Origin: Acanthosoma haemorrhoidale
Taxonomy: Eukaryota; Arthropoda; Insecta; Hemiptera; Acanthosomatidae
NCBI GenBank assembly: GCA_930367205.1
Contig: OV884009.1
Span: 118,495,454-118,559,453, forward strand
DNA length: 64,000 nucleotides
Reading direction: 5' to 3'
Every line of letters starts with the position of its first letter. The stretch's first letter is position 1. Of the stretch, positions 10,566-23,786 are shown one piece after another. Both the position numbers and the translations under genes were made by a program. The notes beneath the pieces were generated by a model. That model was given only the letters and a program-made list of their open reading frames with translations. It was not told the DNA's origin and made no database searches.

Positions 10566-12483
10566 TGCCCCGAATGAGTGTTTCCCCGACAGACCAAGCT
10601 TCTTAGTTGTTATTGTTAGTTAATATATGACACGAATGGGTGTTGTCCTGACGGACTAAGCTTCTTAGTTGATATTATTAGTTAATATATGGCGCGAATA
10701 AGTTTTTCCCTGACGGACTAAGCTTCTTAGTTGTTATTGTTAGTTAATATATGGCACGAATGGGTGTTTCCCCGACAGACTAAGCTTCTTAGTTGTTATT
10801 GTTAGTTAATATATGGCCCAAATGAGCGTTTTCCTGACGGACTAAGCTTCTTATCGTTAGTTAATATATGGCCCGAATGAGTGTTGTCCCGACGGACTAA
10901 GCTTCTTAGTTGTTAGTGTTAGTTAATATATGCCCCGAATGGGTGTTGTCCCGACGGACTAAGCTTCTTAGTTGTTATTATTAGTTAATATATGGCGCGA
11001 ATAAGTTTTTCTTCGACGGACTAAGCTTCTTAGTTGTTATTGCTAGTTAATATATGGCCCAAATGAGCGTTTTCCTGACGGACTAAGCTTCTTATCGTTA
11101 GTTAATATATGGCCCGAATGAGTGTTGTCCCGACGGACTAAGCTTTTTAGTTGTTAGTGTTAGTTAATATATGCCCCGAATGGGTGTTGTCCCGACGGAC
11201 TAAGCTTCTTAGTTGTTATTATTAGTTAATATATGGCGCGAATAAGTTTTTCCCTGACGGACTAAGCTTCTTAGTTGTTATTGTTAGTTAATATATGGCC
11301 CAAATGAGCGTTTTCCTGACGTACTAAGCTTCTTAGTTGTTAGTTTTAGTTAATATATGCCCCGAATGGGTGTTTCCCCGAAGGACTAAGCTTCTTAGTT
11401 GTTATTGTTAGTTAATATATGGCCCGAATGAGTGTTTCCCTTACGGACTAAGCTTCTTAGTTGTTATTGTTAGTTAATATATGGCCCGAATGAGTGTTTC
11501 CCCAACGGACTAAGCTTCTTAGTTGTTATTGTTAGTTAATATATGGCCCGAATGAGTGTTTCCCCGAAAGACTAAGCTTCTTAGTTGTTAGTGTTAGTTA
11601 ATATATGCCCCGAGTGGGTGTTGTGTCGACGGACTAAGCTTGTTAGTTGTTATTGCTAGTTAATATATGGCGCGAATGAGTTTTTCCCCGACGGACTAAG
11701 CTTCTTAGTTGTTAGTTTTAGTTAATATATGCCCCGAATAGGTGTTTCCCCGACGTACTAAGCTTCTTAGTTGTTATTGCTAGTTAATATATGCCCCGAA
11801 TGAGTGTTGTCCCGACGGACTAAGCTTCTTAGTTGTTAGTGTTAGTTAATATATGCCCCGAATGGGTGTTGTCCCGACGGACTAAGCTTGTTAGTTGTTA
11901 TTGCTAGTTAATATATGGCGCGAATGAGTTTTTCCCCGACGGACTAAGCTTCTTAGTTGTTAGTTTTAGTTAATATATGCCCCGAATGGGTGTTTCCCCG
12001 AAAGACTAAGCTTCTTAGTTGTTATTGCTAGTTAATATATGCCCCGAATGGGTGTTGTCCCGACGGACTAAGCTTCTTAGTTGTTCGTGTTAGTTAATAT
12101 ATGCCCCGAATGGGTGTTGTCCCGACGGACTAAGCTTCTTAGTTGTTAGTGTTAGTTAATATATGCCCCGAATGGGTGTTGTCCCGACAGACTAAGCTTC
12201 TTAGTTGTTATTGTTAGTTAATATATGGCCCAAATGAGCGTTTTCCTGACGGACTAAGCTTCTTATCGTTAGTTAATATATGGCCCGAATGAGTGTTGTC
12301 CCGACGGACTAAGCTTCTTAGTTGTTAGTGTTAGTTAATATATGCCCCGAATGGGTGTTGTCCCGACGGACTAAGCTTCTTAGTTGTTAGTGTTAGTTAA
12401 TATATGCCCCGAATGGGTGTTGTCCCGACAGACTAAGCTTCTTAGTTGTTATTGTTAGTTAATATATGGCCCGAATGAGTTTT

Positions 12484-12636
12484 TTAATGCTTAGTATCTA
12501 GAGGGCGTCTTGGGAGTTAGTAAAAATGAGAAAGGAGAGGTGATGTTAGTTAAGGGGATAAACAAGAGGTGCGCTAGGTCACCAGAGCGGGAGCCAGATA
12601 TATCCCCTTGCCATACTCTGGCACACTATCGCTCTT
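12484..12636 (+). repeat. 153-bp module, copy 4 (A type)
   Basis: Same as copy 3. Downstream monomers repeat the order seen after copy 3 (CCCCAACGG, CCCCGAAAG, then a CCCCGAGTGGG head), so units 3 and 4 share their left part. The unit to copy 5 is 3,445 bp, 186 bp (three monomers) more than the 3,259-bp unit of block C. Confidence 0.95.
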
Positions 12637-15600
12637 TTAGTTTTAGTTAGCATATGCCCCGAATGGGTGTTTCCCCGACAGACTAAGCTTCTTAGTTGTT
12701 ATTGCTAGTTAATATATGCCCCGAATGAGTGTTGTCCCGACGTACTAAGCTTCTTAGTTGTTAGTGTTAGTTAATATATGGCCCGAATGAGTGTTTCCCC
12801 AACGGACTAAGCTTCTTAGTTGTTATTGTTAGTTAATATATGGCCCGAATGAGTGTTTCCCCGAAAGACTAAGCTTCTTAGTTGTTAGTGTTAGTTAATA
12901 TATGCCCCGAGTGGGTGTTGTGTCGACGGACTAAGCTTGTTAGTTGTTATTGCTAGTTAATATATGGCGCGAATGAGTTTTTCCCCGACGGACTAAGCTT
13001 CTTAGTTGTTAGTTTTAGTTAATATATGCCCCGAATAGGTGTTTCCCCGACGTACTAAGCTTCTTAGTTGTTATTGCTAGTTAATATATGCCCCGAATGA
13101 GTGTTTCCCCGACAGACCAAGCTTCTTAGTTGTTATTGTTAGTTAATATATGACACGAATGGGTGTTGTCCTGACGGACTAAGCTTCTTAGTTGATATTA
13201 TTAGTTAATATATGGCGCGAATAAGTTTTTCCCTGACGGACTAAGCTTCTTAGTTGTTATTGTTAGTTAATATATGGCACGAATGGGTGTTTCCCCGACA
13301 GACTAAGCTTCTTAGTTGTTATTGTTAGTTAATATATGGCCCAAATGAGCGTTTTCCTGACGTACTAAGCTTCTTAGTTGTTAGTTTTAGTTAATATATG
13401 CCCCGAATGGGTGTTTCCCTGACGGACTAAGCTTGTTAGTTGTTATTGCTAGTTAATATATGGCGCGAATGAGTTTTTCCCCGACGGACTAAGCTTCTTA
13501 GTTGTTAGTGTTAGTTAATATATGCCCCGAATGGGTGTTGTCCCGACGGACTAAGATTGTTAGTTGTTATTGCTAGTTAATATTTGGCGCGAATGAGTTT
13601 TTCCCCGACGGACTAAGCTTCTTAGTTGTTAGTGTTAGTTAATATATGCCCCGAATGGGTGTTGTCCCGACGGACTAAGATTGTTAGTTGTTATTGCTAG
13701 TTAATATATGGCGCGAATGAGTTTTTCCCCGACGGACTAAGCTTCTTAGTTGTTAGTTTTAGTTAATATATGGCCCAAATGAGCGTTTTCCTGACGGACT
13801 AAGCTTCTTATCGTTAGTTAATATATGGTCCGAATGAGTGTTGTCCCGACGGACTAAGCTTTTTAGTTGTTAGTGTTAGTTAATATTGCCCCGATTGGGT
13901 GTTGTCCCGACGGACTAAGCTTCTTAGTATTTATTATTAGTTAATATATGGCGCGAATAAGTTTTTCCCTGACGGACTAAGCTTCTTAGTTGTTATTGTT
14001 AGTTAATATATGGCCCAAATGAGCGTTTTCCTGACGTACTAAGCTTCTTAGTTGTTAGTTTTAGTTAATATATGCCCCGAATGGGTGTTTCCCCGAAAGA
14101 CTAAGCTTCTTAGTTGTTATTGCTAGTTAATATATGCCTCGAAGGGGTGTTGTCCCGACGGACTAAGCTTCTTAGTTTTTAGTGTTAGTTAATATATGCC
14201 CCGAATGGGTGTTGTCCTGACGGACTAAGCTTCTTAGTTGTTAGTGTTAGTTAATATAAGCCCCAAATGGGTGTTGTCCCGACAGAATAAGCTTCTTAGT
14301 TGTTATTGTTAGTTAATATATGGCCCAAATGAGCGTTTTCCTGACGGACTAAGCTTCTTATCGTTAGTTAATATATGGCCCGAATGAGTGTTGTCCCGAC
14401 GGACTAAGCTTCTTAGTTGTTAGTGTTAGTTAATATATGCCCCGAATGGGTGTTGTCCCGACGGACTAAGCTTCTTAGTTGTTATTATTAGTTAATATAT
14501 GGCGCGAATAAGTTTTTCTTCGACGGACTAAGCTTCTTAGTTGTTATTGCTAGTTAATATATGGCCCAAATGAGCGTTTTCCTGACGGACTAAGCTTCTT
14601 ATCGTTAGTTAATATATGGCCCGAATGAGTGTTGTCCCGACGGACTAAGCTTTTTAGTTGTTAGTGTTAGTTAATATATGCCCCGAATGGGTGTTGTCCC
14701 GACGGACTAAGCTTCTTAGTTGTTATTATTAGTTAATATATGGCGCGAATTAGTTTTTCCCTGACGGACTAAGCTTCTTAGTTGTTATTGTTAGTTAATA
14801 TATGGCCCAAATGAGCGTTTTCCTGACGTACTAAGCTTCTTAGTTGTTAGTTTTAGTTAATATATGCCCCGAATGGGTGTTTCCCCGAAGGACTAAGCTT
14901 CTTAGTTGTTATTGTTAGTTAATATATGGCCCGAATGAGTGTTTCCCTTACGGACTAAGCTTCTTAGTTGTTATTGTTAGTTAATATATGGCCCGAATGA
15001 GTGTTTCCCCAACGGACTAAGCTTCTTAGTTGTTATTGTTAGTTAATATATGGCCCGAATGAGTGTTTCCCCGAAAGACTAAGCTTCTTAGTTGTTAGTG
15101 TTAGTTAATATATGCCCCGAGTGGGTGTTGTGTCGACGGACTAAGCTTGTTAGTTGTTATTGCTAGTTAATATATGGCGCGAATGAGTTTTTCCCCGACG
15201 GACTAAGCTTCTTAGTTGTTAGTTTTAGTTAATATATGCCCCGAATAGGTGTTTCCCCGACGTACTAAGCTTCTTAGTTGTTATTGCTAGTTAATATATG
15301 CCCCGAATGAGTGTTGTCCCGACGGACTAAGCTTCTTAGTTGTTAGTGTTAGTTAATATATGCCCCGAATGGGTGTTGTCCCGACGGACTAAGCTTGTTA
15401 GTTGTTATTGCTAGTTAATATATGGCGCGAATGAGTTTTTCCCCGACGGACTAAGCTTCTTAGTTGTTAGTTTTAGTTAATATATGCCCCGAATGGGTGT
15501 TTCCCCGAAAGACTAAGCTTCTTAGTTGTTATTGCTAGTTAATATATGCCCCGAATGGGTGTTGTCCCGACGGACTAAGCTTCTTAGTTGTTCGTGTTAG

Positions 15601-15928
15601 TTAATATATGCCCCGAATGGGTGTTGTCCCGACGGACTAAGCTTCTTAGTTGTTAGTGTTAGTTAATATATGCCCCAAATGGGTGTTTTCCTGAAGGACT
15701 AAGCTTCTTATCGTTAGTTAATATATGGCCCGAATGAGTGTTGTCCCGACGGACTAAGCTTCTTAGTTGTTAGTGTTAGTTAATATATGCCCCGAATGGG
15801 TGTTGTCCCGACGGACTAAGCTTCTTAGTTGTTAGTGTTAGTTAATATATGCCCCGAATGGGTGTTGTCCCGACAGACTAAGCTTCTTAGTTGTTATTGT
15901 TAGTTAATATATGGCCCGAATGAGTTTT

Positions 15929-16081
15929 TTAATGCTTAGTATCTAGAGGGCGTCTTGGGAGTTAGTAAAAATGAGAAAGGAGAGGTGATGTTAGTTAAGG
16001 GGATAAACAAGAGGTGCGCTAGGTCACCAGAGCGGGAGCCAGATATATCCCCTTGCCATACTCTGGCACACTATCGCTCTT
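15929..16081 (+). repeat. 153-bp module, copy 5 (A type)
   Basis: Same as copy 3. The monomers after it (TGTGTCGACGG, then CCCCGAAGGAC) match those that follow modules in block C rather than block B. Its unit, 1,971 bp to copy 6, is the shortest in the window and ends with the CGGACGAAGC variant (about 17726) also seen before copy 1 (about 457). Confidence 0.95.
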
Positions 16082-17899
16082 TTAGTTTTAGTTAGCATAT
16101 GCCCCGAATGGGTGTTTCCCCGACAGACTAAGCTTCTTAGTTGTTATTGCTAGTTAATATATGCCCCGAATGAGTGTTGTCCCGACGTACTAAGCTTCTT
16201 AGTTGTTAGTGTTAGTTAATATATGCCCCGAATGGGTGTTGTGTCGACGGACTAAGCTTGTTAGTTGTTATTGCTAGTTAATATATGGCGCGAATGAGTT
16301 TTTCCCCGAAGGACTAAGCTTCTTAGTTGTTAGTTTTAGTTAATATATGCCCCGAATAGGTGTTTCCCCGACGTACTAAGCTTCTTAGTTGTTATTGCTA
16401 GTTAATATATGCCCCGAATGAGTGTTTCCCCGACAGACCAAGCTTCTTAGTTGTTATTGTTAGTTAATATATGGCACGAATGGGTGTTGTCCTGACGGAC
16501 TAAGCTTCTTAGTTGATATTATTAGTTAATATATGGCGCGAATAAGTTTTTCCCTGACGGACTAAGCTTCTTAGTTGTTATTGTTAGTTAATATATGGCA
16601 CGAATGGGTGTTTCCCCGACAGACTAAGCTTCTTAGTTGTTATTGTTAGTTAATATATGGCCCAAATGAGCGTTTTCCTGACGTACTAAGCTTCTTAGTT
16701 GTTAGTTTTAGTTAATATATGCCCCGAATGGGTGTTTCCCTGACGGACTAAGCTTGTTAGTTGTTATTGCTAGTTAATATATGGCGCGAATGAGTTTTTC
16801 CCCGACGGACTAAGCTTCTTAGTTGTTAGTGTTAGTTAATATATGCCCCGAATGGGTGTTGTCCCGACGGACTAAGATTGTTAGTTGTTATTGCTAGTTA
16901 ATATATGGCGCGAATGAGTTTTTCCCCGACGGACTAAGCTTCTTAGTTGTTAGTTTTAGTTAATATATGGCCCAAATGAGCGTTTTCCTGACGGACTAAG
17001 CTTCTTATCGTTAGTTAATATATGGTCCGAATGAGTGTTGTCCCGACGGACTAAGCTTTTTAGTTGTTAGTGTTAGTTAATATTGCTCCGAATGGGTGTT
17101 GTCCCGACGGACTAAGCTTCTTAGTTGTTATTATTAGTTAATATATGGCGCGAATAAGTTTTTCCCTGACGGACTAAGCTTCTTAGTTGTTATTGTTAGT
17201 TAATATATGGCCCAAATGAGCGTTTTCCTGACGTACTAAGCTTCTTAGTTGTTAGTTTTAGTTAATATATGCCCCGAATGGGTGTTTCCCCGAAAGACTA
17301 AGCTTCTTAGTTGTTATTGCTAGTTAATATATGCCTCGAATGGGTGTTGTCCCGACGGACTAAGCTTCTTAGTTTTTAGTGTTAGTTAATATATGCCCCG
17401 AATGGGTGTTGTCCCGACGGACTAAGCTTCTTAGTTGTTAGTGTTAGTTAATATAAGCCCCAAATGGGTGTTGTCCCGACGGACTAAGCTTCTTAGTTGT
17501 TATTGCTAGTTAATATATGGCCCAAATGAGCGTTTTCCTGACGGACTAAGCTTCTTATCGTTAGTTAATATATGGCCCGAATGAGTGTTGTCCCGACGGA
17601 CTAAGCTTTTTAGTTGTTAGTGTTAGTTAATATATGCCCCGAATGGGTGTTGTCCCGACGGACTAAGCTTCTTAGTTGTTATTATTAGTTAATATATGGC
17701 GCGAATAAGTTTTTCCCTGACGGACGAAGCTTCTTAGTTGTTAGTGTTAGTTAATATATGCCCCGAATGGGTGTTGTCCCGACGGACTAAGCTTCTTAGT
17801 TGTTAGTGTTAGTTAATATATGCCCCGAATGGGTGTTGTCCCGACAGACTAAGCTTCTTAGTTGTTATTGTTAGTTAATATATGGCCCGAATGAGTTTT

Positions 17900-18052
17900 T
17901 TAATGCTTAGTATCTAGAGGGCGTCTTGGGAGTTAGTAAAAATGAGAAAGGAGAGGTGATGTTAGTTGAGGGGATAAACAAGAGGTGCGCTAGGTCACCA
18001 GAGCGGGAGCCAGATATATCCCCTTGCCATATTCTGGCACACTATCGCTCTT
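17900..18052 (+). repeat. 153-bp module, copy 6 (G type, one private change)
   Basis: Returns to the G form at the polymorphic site and has a private C-to-T change at 18032 (CATATTCTGGC), just outside the GCCAGA/TCTGGC stem. It lies 17,269 bp from copy 1, and flanking monomers on both sides share that offset. The unit to copy 7, 7,501 bp, is the longest and contains a tandem duplication. Confidence 0.95.
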
Positions 18053-20094
18053 TTAGTTTTAGTTAGCATATGCCCCGAATGGGTGTTTCCCCGACAGACT
18101 AAGCTTCTTAGTTGTTATTGCTAGTTAATATATGCCCCGAATGAGTGTTGTCCCGACGTACTAAGCTTCTTAGTTGTTAGTGTTAGTTAATATATGCCCC
18201 GAATGGGTGTTGTGTCGACGGACTAAGCTTGTTAGTTGTTATTGCTAGTTAATATATGGCGCGAATGAGTTTTTCCCCGACGGACTAAGCTTCTTAGTTG
18301 TTAGTTTTAGTTAATATATGCCCCGAATAGGTGTTTCCCCGACGTACTAAGCTTCTTAGTTGTTATTGCTAGTTAATATATGCCCCGAATGAGTGTTTCC
18401 CCGACAGACCAAGCTTCTTAGTTGTTATTGTTAGTTAATATATGGCACGAATGGGTGTTGTCCCGACGGACTAAGCTTCTTAGTTGATATTATTAGTTAA
18501 TATATGGCGCGAATAAGTTTTTCCCTGACGGACTAAGCTTCTTAGTTGTTATTGTTAGTTAATATATGCCCCGAATGGGTGTTGTGTCGACGGACTAAGC
18601 TTGTTAGTTGTTATTGCTAGTTAATATATGGCGCGAATGAGTTTTTCCCCGACGGACTAAGCTTCTTAGTTGTTAGTTTTAGTTAATATATGCCCCGAAT
18701 AGGTGTTTCCCCGACGTACTAAGCTTCTTAGTTGTTATCGCTAGTTAATATATGCCCCGAATGAGTGTTTCATCGACAGACCAAGCTTCTTAGTTGTTAT
18801 TGTTAGTTAATATATGGCACGAATGGGTGTTGTCCCGACGGACTAAGCTTCTTAGTTGATATTATTAGTTAATATATGGCGCGAATAAGTTTTTCCCTGA
18901 CGGACTAAGCTTCTTAGTTGTTATTGTTAGTTAATATATGGCCCAAATGAGCGTTTTCCTGACGTACTTAGCTTCTTAGTTGTTAGTTTTAGTTAATATA
19001 TGCCCCGAATGGGTGTTTCCCCGAAAGACTAAGCTTCTTAGTTGTTATTGCTAGTTAATATATGCCTCGAATGGGTGTTGTCCCGACGGACTAAGCTTCT
19101 TAGTTGTTAGTGTTAGTTAATATAAGCCCCAAATGGGTGTTGTCCCGACAGAATAAGCTTCTTAGTTGTTATTGTTAGTTAATATATGGCCCAAATGAGC
19201 GTTTTCCTGACGGACTAAGCTTCTTATCGTTAGTTAATATATGGCCCGAATGAGTGTTGTCCCGACGGACTAAGCTTCTTAGTTGTTAGTGTTAGTTAAT
19301 ATATGCCCCGAATGGGTGTTGTCCCGACGGACTAAGCTTCTTAGTTGTTATTATTAGTTAATATATGGCGCGAATAAGTTTTTCTTCGACGGACTAAGCT
19401 TCTTAGTTGTTATTGCTAGTTAATATATGGCCTAAATGAGCGTTTTCCTGACGGACTAAGCTTCTTATCGTTATTTAATATATGGCCCGAATGAGTGTTG
19501 TCCCGACGGACTAAGCTTTTTAGTTGTTAGTGTTAGTTAATATATGCCCCGAATGGGTGTTGTCCCGACGGACTAAGCTTCTTAGTTGTTATTATTAGTT
19601 AATATATGGCGCGAATAAGTTTTTCCCTGACGGACTAAGCTTCTTAGTTCTTATTGTTAGTTAATATATGGCCCAAATGAGCTTTTTCCTGACGTACTAA
19701 GCTTCTTAGTTGTTAGTTTTAGTTAATATATGCCCCGAATGGGTGTTTCCCCGAAAGACTAAGCTTCTTAGTTGTTATTGTTAGTTAATATATGGCCGAA
19801 TGAGTGTTTCCCTTACGGACTAAGCTTCTTAGTTGTTATTGTTAGTTAATATATGGCCCGAATGAGTGTTTCCCCAACGGACTAAGCTTCTTATCGTTAG
19901 TTAATATATGGCCCGAATGAGTGTTGTCCCGACGGACTAAGCTTCTTAGTTGTTAGTGTTAGTTAATATATGCCCCGAATGGGTGTTGTCCCGACGGACT
20001 AAGCTTCTTAGTTGTTATTATTAGTTAATATATGGCGCGAATAAGTTTTTCTTCGACGGACTAAGCTTCTTAGTTGTTATTGCTAGTTAATATA

Positions 20095-21940
20095 TGGCCT
20101 AAATGAGCGTTTTCCTGACGGACTAAGCTTCTTATCGTTATTTAATATATGGCCCGAATGAGTGTTGTCCCGACGGACTAAGCTTTTTAGTTTTTAGTGT
20201 TAGTTAATATATGCCCCGAATGGGTGTTGTCCCGACGGACTAAGCTTCTTAGTTGTTATTATTAGTTAATATATGGCGCGAATAAGTTTTTCCCTGACGG
20301 ACTAAGCTTCTTAGTTGTTATTGTTAGTTAATATATGGCCCAAATGAGCGTTTTCCTGACGTACTAAGCTTCTTAGTTGTTAGTTTTAGTTAATATATGC
20401 CCCGAATGGGTGTTTCCCCGAAAGACTAAGCTTCTTAGTTGTTATTGTTAGTTAATATATGGCCCGAATGAGTGTTTCCCTTACGGACTAAGCTTCTTAG
20501 TTGTTATTGTTAGTTAATATATGGCCCGAATGAGTGTTTCCCCAACGGACTAAGCTTCTTAGTTGTTATTGTTAGTTAATATATGGCCCGAATGAGTGTT
20601 TCCCCGAAAGACTAAGCTTCTTAGTTGTTATTGCTAGTTAATATATGCCCCGAATGAGTGTTTCCCCGACAGACCAAGCTTCTTAGTTGTTATTGTTAGT
20701 TAATATATGGCACGAATGGGTGTTTCCCCGACAGACTAAGCTTCTTAGTTGTTATTGTTAGTTAATATATGGCCCAAATGAGCGTTTTCCTGACGTACTA
20801 AGCTTCTTAGTTGTTAGTTTTAGTTAATATATGCCCCGAATAGGTGTTTCCCCGACGGACTAAGCTTCTTAGTTGTTAGTGTTAGTTAATATATGCCCCG
20901 AATGGGTGTTGTCCCGACGGACTAAGCTTGTTAGTTGTTATTGCTAGTTAATATATGGCGCGAATGAGTTTTTCCCCGACGGACTAAGCTTCTTAGTTGT
21001 TAGTTTTAGTTAATATATGCCCCGAATGGGTGTTTCCCCGAAAGACTAAGCTTCTTAGTTGTTATTGCTAGTTAATATATGCCCCGAATGGGTGTTGTCC
21101 CGACGGACTAAGCTTCTTAGTTGTTAGTGTTAGTTAATATATGCCCCAAATGGGTGTTGTCCCGACGGACTAAGCTTCTTAGTTGTTATTGTTAGTTAAT
21201 ATATGGCCCAAATGAGCGTTTTCCTGACGGACTAAGCTTCTTATCGTTAGTTAATATATGGCCCGAATGAGTGTTGTCCCGACGGACTAAGCTTCTTAGT
21301 TGTTAGTGTTAGTTAATATATGCCCCGAATGGGTGTTGTCCCGACGGACTAAGCTTCTTAGTTGTTATTATTAGTTAATATATGGCGCGAATAAGTTTTT
21401 CCCTTACGGACTAAGCTTCTTAGTTGTTATTGTTAGTTAATATATGGCCCGAATGAGTGTTTCCCCGAAAGACTAAGCTTCTTAGTTGTTATTACTAGTT
21501 AATATATGCCCCGAATGAGTGTTTCCCCGACAGACCAAGCTTCTTAGTTGTTATTGTTAGTTAATATATGGCACGAATGGGTGTTTCCCCGACAGACTAA
21601 GCTTCTTAGTTGTTATTGTTAGTTAATATATGGCCCAAATGAGCGTTTTCCTGACGTACTAAGCTTCTTAGTTGTTAGTTTTAGTTAATATATGCCCCGA
21701 ATGGGTGTTTCCCCGACGGACTAAGCTTGTTAGTTGTTATTGCTAGTTAATATATGGCGCGAATGAGTTTTTCCCCGACGGACTAAGCTTCTTAGTTAAT
21801 AGTGTTAGTTAATATATGCCCCGAATGGGTGTTGTCCCGACGGACTAAGATTGTTAGTTGTTATTGCTAGTTAATATATGGCGCGAATGAGTTTTTCCCC
21901 GACGGACTAAGCTTCTTAGTTGTTATTGCTAGTTAATATA
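20095..21940 (+). repeat. Tandem duplication of 1,846 bp, left copy
   Basis: The segment beginning with a TGGCCTAAATGAGCG monomer repeats 1,846 bp later. The offset is confirmed at a second rare marker, a CTTAGTTAATAGTG tail at 21791 and 23637. The junction joins a TGGCGCGAATGAG monomer to TGGCCTAAAT through sequence shared by both parents (core and TTATTGCTAG tail), so the exchange point can only be placed within that shared stretch. A visible difference between copies is CCCTTACGG here (near 21411) against CCCCGACGG in the right copy. Confidence 0.9.
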
Positions 21941-23786
21941 TGGCCTAAATGAGCGTTTTCCTGACGGACTAAGCTTCTTATCGTTATTTAATATATGGCC
22001 CGAATGAGTGTTGTCCCGACGGACTAAGCTTTTTAGTTTTTAGTGTTAGTTAATATATGCCCCGAATGGGTGTTGTCCCGACGGACTAAGCTTCTTAGTT
22101 GTTATTATTAGTTAATATATGGCGCGAATAAGTTTTTCCCTGACGGACTAAGCTTCTTAGTTGTTATTGTTAGTTAATATATGGCCCAAATGAGCGTTTT
22201 CCTGACGTACTAAGCTTCTTAGTTGTTAGTTTTAGTTAATATATGCCCCGAATGGGTGTTTCCCCGAAAGACTAAGCTTCTTAGTTGTTATTGTTAGTTA
22301 ATATATGGCCCGAATGAGTGTTTCCCTTACGGACTAAGCTTCTTAGTTGTTATTGTTAGTTAATATATGGCCCGAATGAGTGTTTCCCCAACGGACTAAG
22401 CTTCTTAGTTGTTATTGTTAGTTAATATATGGCCCGAATGAGTGTTTCCCCGAAAGACTAAGCTTCTTAGTTGTTATTGCTAGTTAATATATGCCCCGAA
22501 TGAGTGTTTCCCCGACAGACCAAGCTTCTTAGTTGTTATTGTTAGTTAATATATGGCACGAATGGGTGTTTCCCCGACAGACTAAGCTTCTTAGTTGTTA
22601 TTGTTAGTTAATATATGGCCCAAATGAGCGTTTTCCTGACGTACTAAGCTTCTTAGTTGTTAGTTTTAGTTAATATATGCCCCGAATAGGTGTTTCCCCG
22701 ACGGACTAAGCTTCTTAGTTGTTAGTGTTAGTTAATATATGCCCCGAATGGGTGTTGTCCCGACGGACTAAGCTTGTTAGTTGTTATTGCTAGTTAATAT
22801 ATGGCGCGAATGAGTTTTTCCCCGACGGACTAAGCTTCTTAGTTGTTAGTTTTAGTTAATATATGCCCCGAATGGGTGTTTCCCCGAAAGACTAAGCTTC
22901 TTAGTTGTTATTGCTAGTTAATATATGCCCCGAATGGGTGTTGTCCCGACGGACTAAGCTTCTTAGTTGTTAGTGTTAGTTAATATATGCCCCAAATGGG
23001 TGTTGTCCCGACGGACTAAGCTTCTTAGTTGTTATTGTTAGTTAATATATGGCCCAAATGAGCGTTTTCCTGACGGACTAAGCTTCTTATCGTTAGTTAA
23101 TATATGGCCCGAATGAGTGTTGTCCCGACGGACTAAGCTTCTTAGTTGTTAGTGTTAGTTAATATATGCCCCGAATGGGTGTTGTCCCGACGGACTAAGC
23201 TTCTTAGTTGTTATTATTAGTTAATATATGGCGCGAATAAGTTTTTCCCCGACGGACTAAGCTTCTTAGTTGTTATTGTTAGTTAATATATGGCCCGAAT
23301 GAGTGTTTCCCCGAAAGACTAAGCTTCTTAGTTGTTATTACTAGTTAATATATGCCCCGAATGAGTGTTTCCCCGACAGACCAAGCTTCTTAGTTGTTAT
23401 TGTTAGTTAATATATGGCACGAATGGGTGTTTCCCCGACAGACTAAGCTTCTTAGTTGTTATTGTTAGTTAATATATGGCCCAAATGAGCGTTTTCCTGA
23501 CGTACTAAGCTTCTTAGTTGTTAGTTTTAGTTAATATATGCCCCGAATGGGTGTTTCCCCGACGGACTAAGCTTGTTAGTTGTTATTGCTAGTTAATATA
23601 TGGCGCGAATGAGTTTTTCCCCGACGGACTAAGCTTCTTAGTTAATAGTGTTAGTTAATATATGCCCCGAATGGGTGTTGTCCCGACGGACTAAGATTGT
23701 TAGTTGTTATTGCTAGTTAATATATGGCGCGAATGAGTTTTTCCCCGACGGACTAAGCTTCTTAGTTGTTAGTTTTAGTTAATATA
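21941..23786 (+). repeat. Tandem duplication of 1,846 bp, right copy
   Basis: Second copy of the 20095-21940 segment, nearly identical along its length. Beyond it the sequence goes to a TGGCCCAAATGAGCG 55-bp monomer and the TGGTCC/61-bp pair instead of back to TGGCCTAAAT, which marks the right end of the duplication. Confidence 0.9.

Larger units (their letters stand above)
9960..17899 (+). repeat. HOR block B (A-type modules 3 to 5)
   Basis: Three units of 2,524, 3,445 and 1,971 bp. Units 3 and 4 begin with the same monomer order and share TGACACGAATGGG heads (near 10628 and 13150), which I noticed nowhere else. Unit 4 contains a private CTTAGTATTTATTATTAG tail near 13927. Unit 5 begins like block C units and ends like the sequence before module 1. 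The uneven lengths suggest this stretch is a patchwork and not a regular HOR. Confidence 0.7.
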
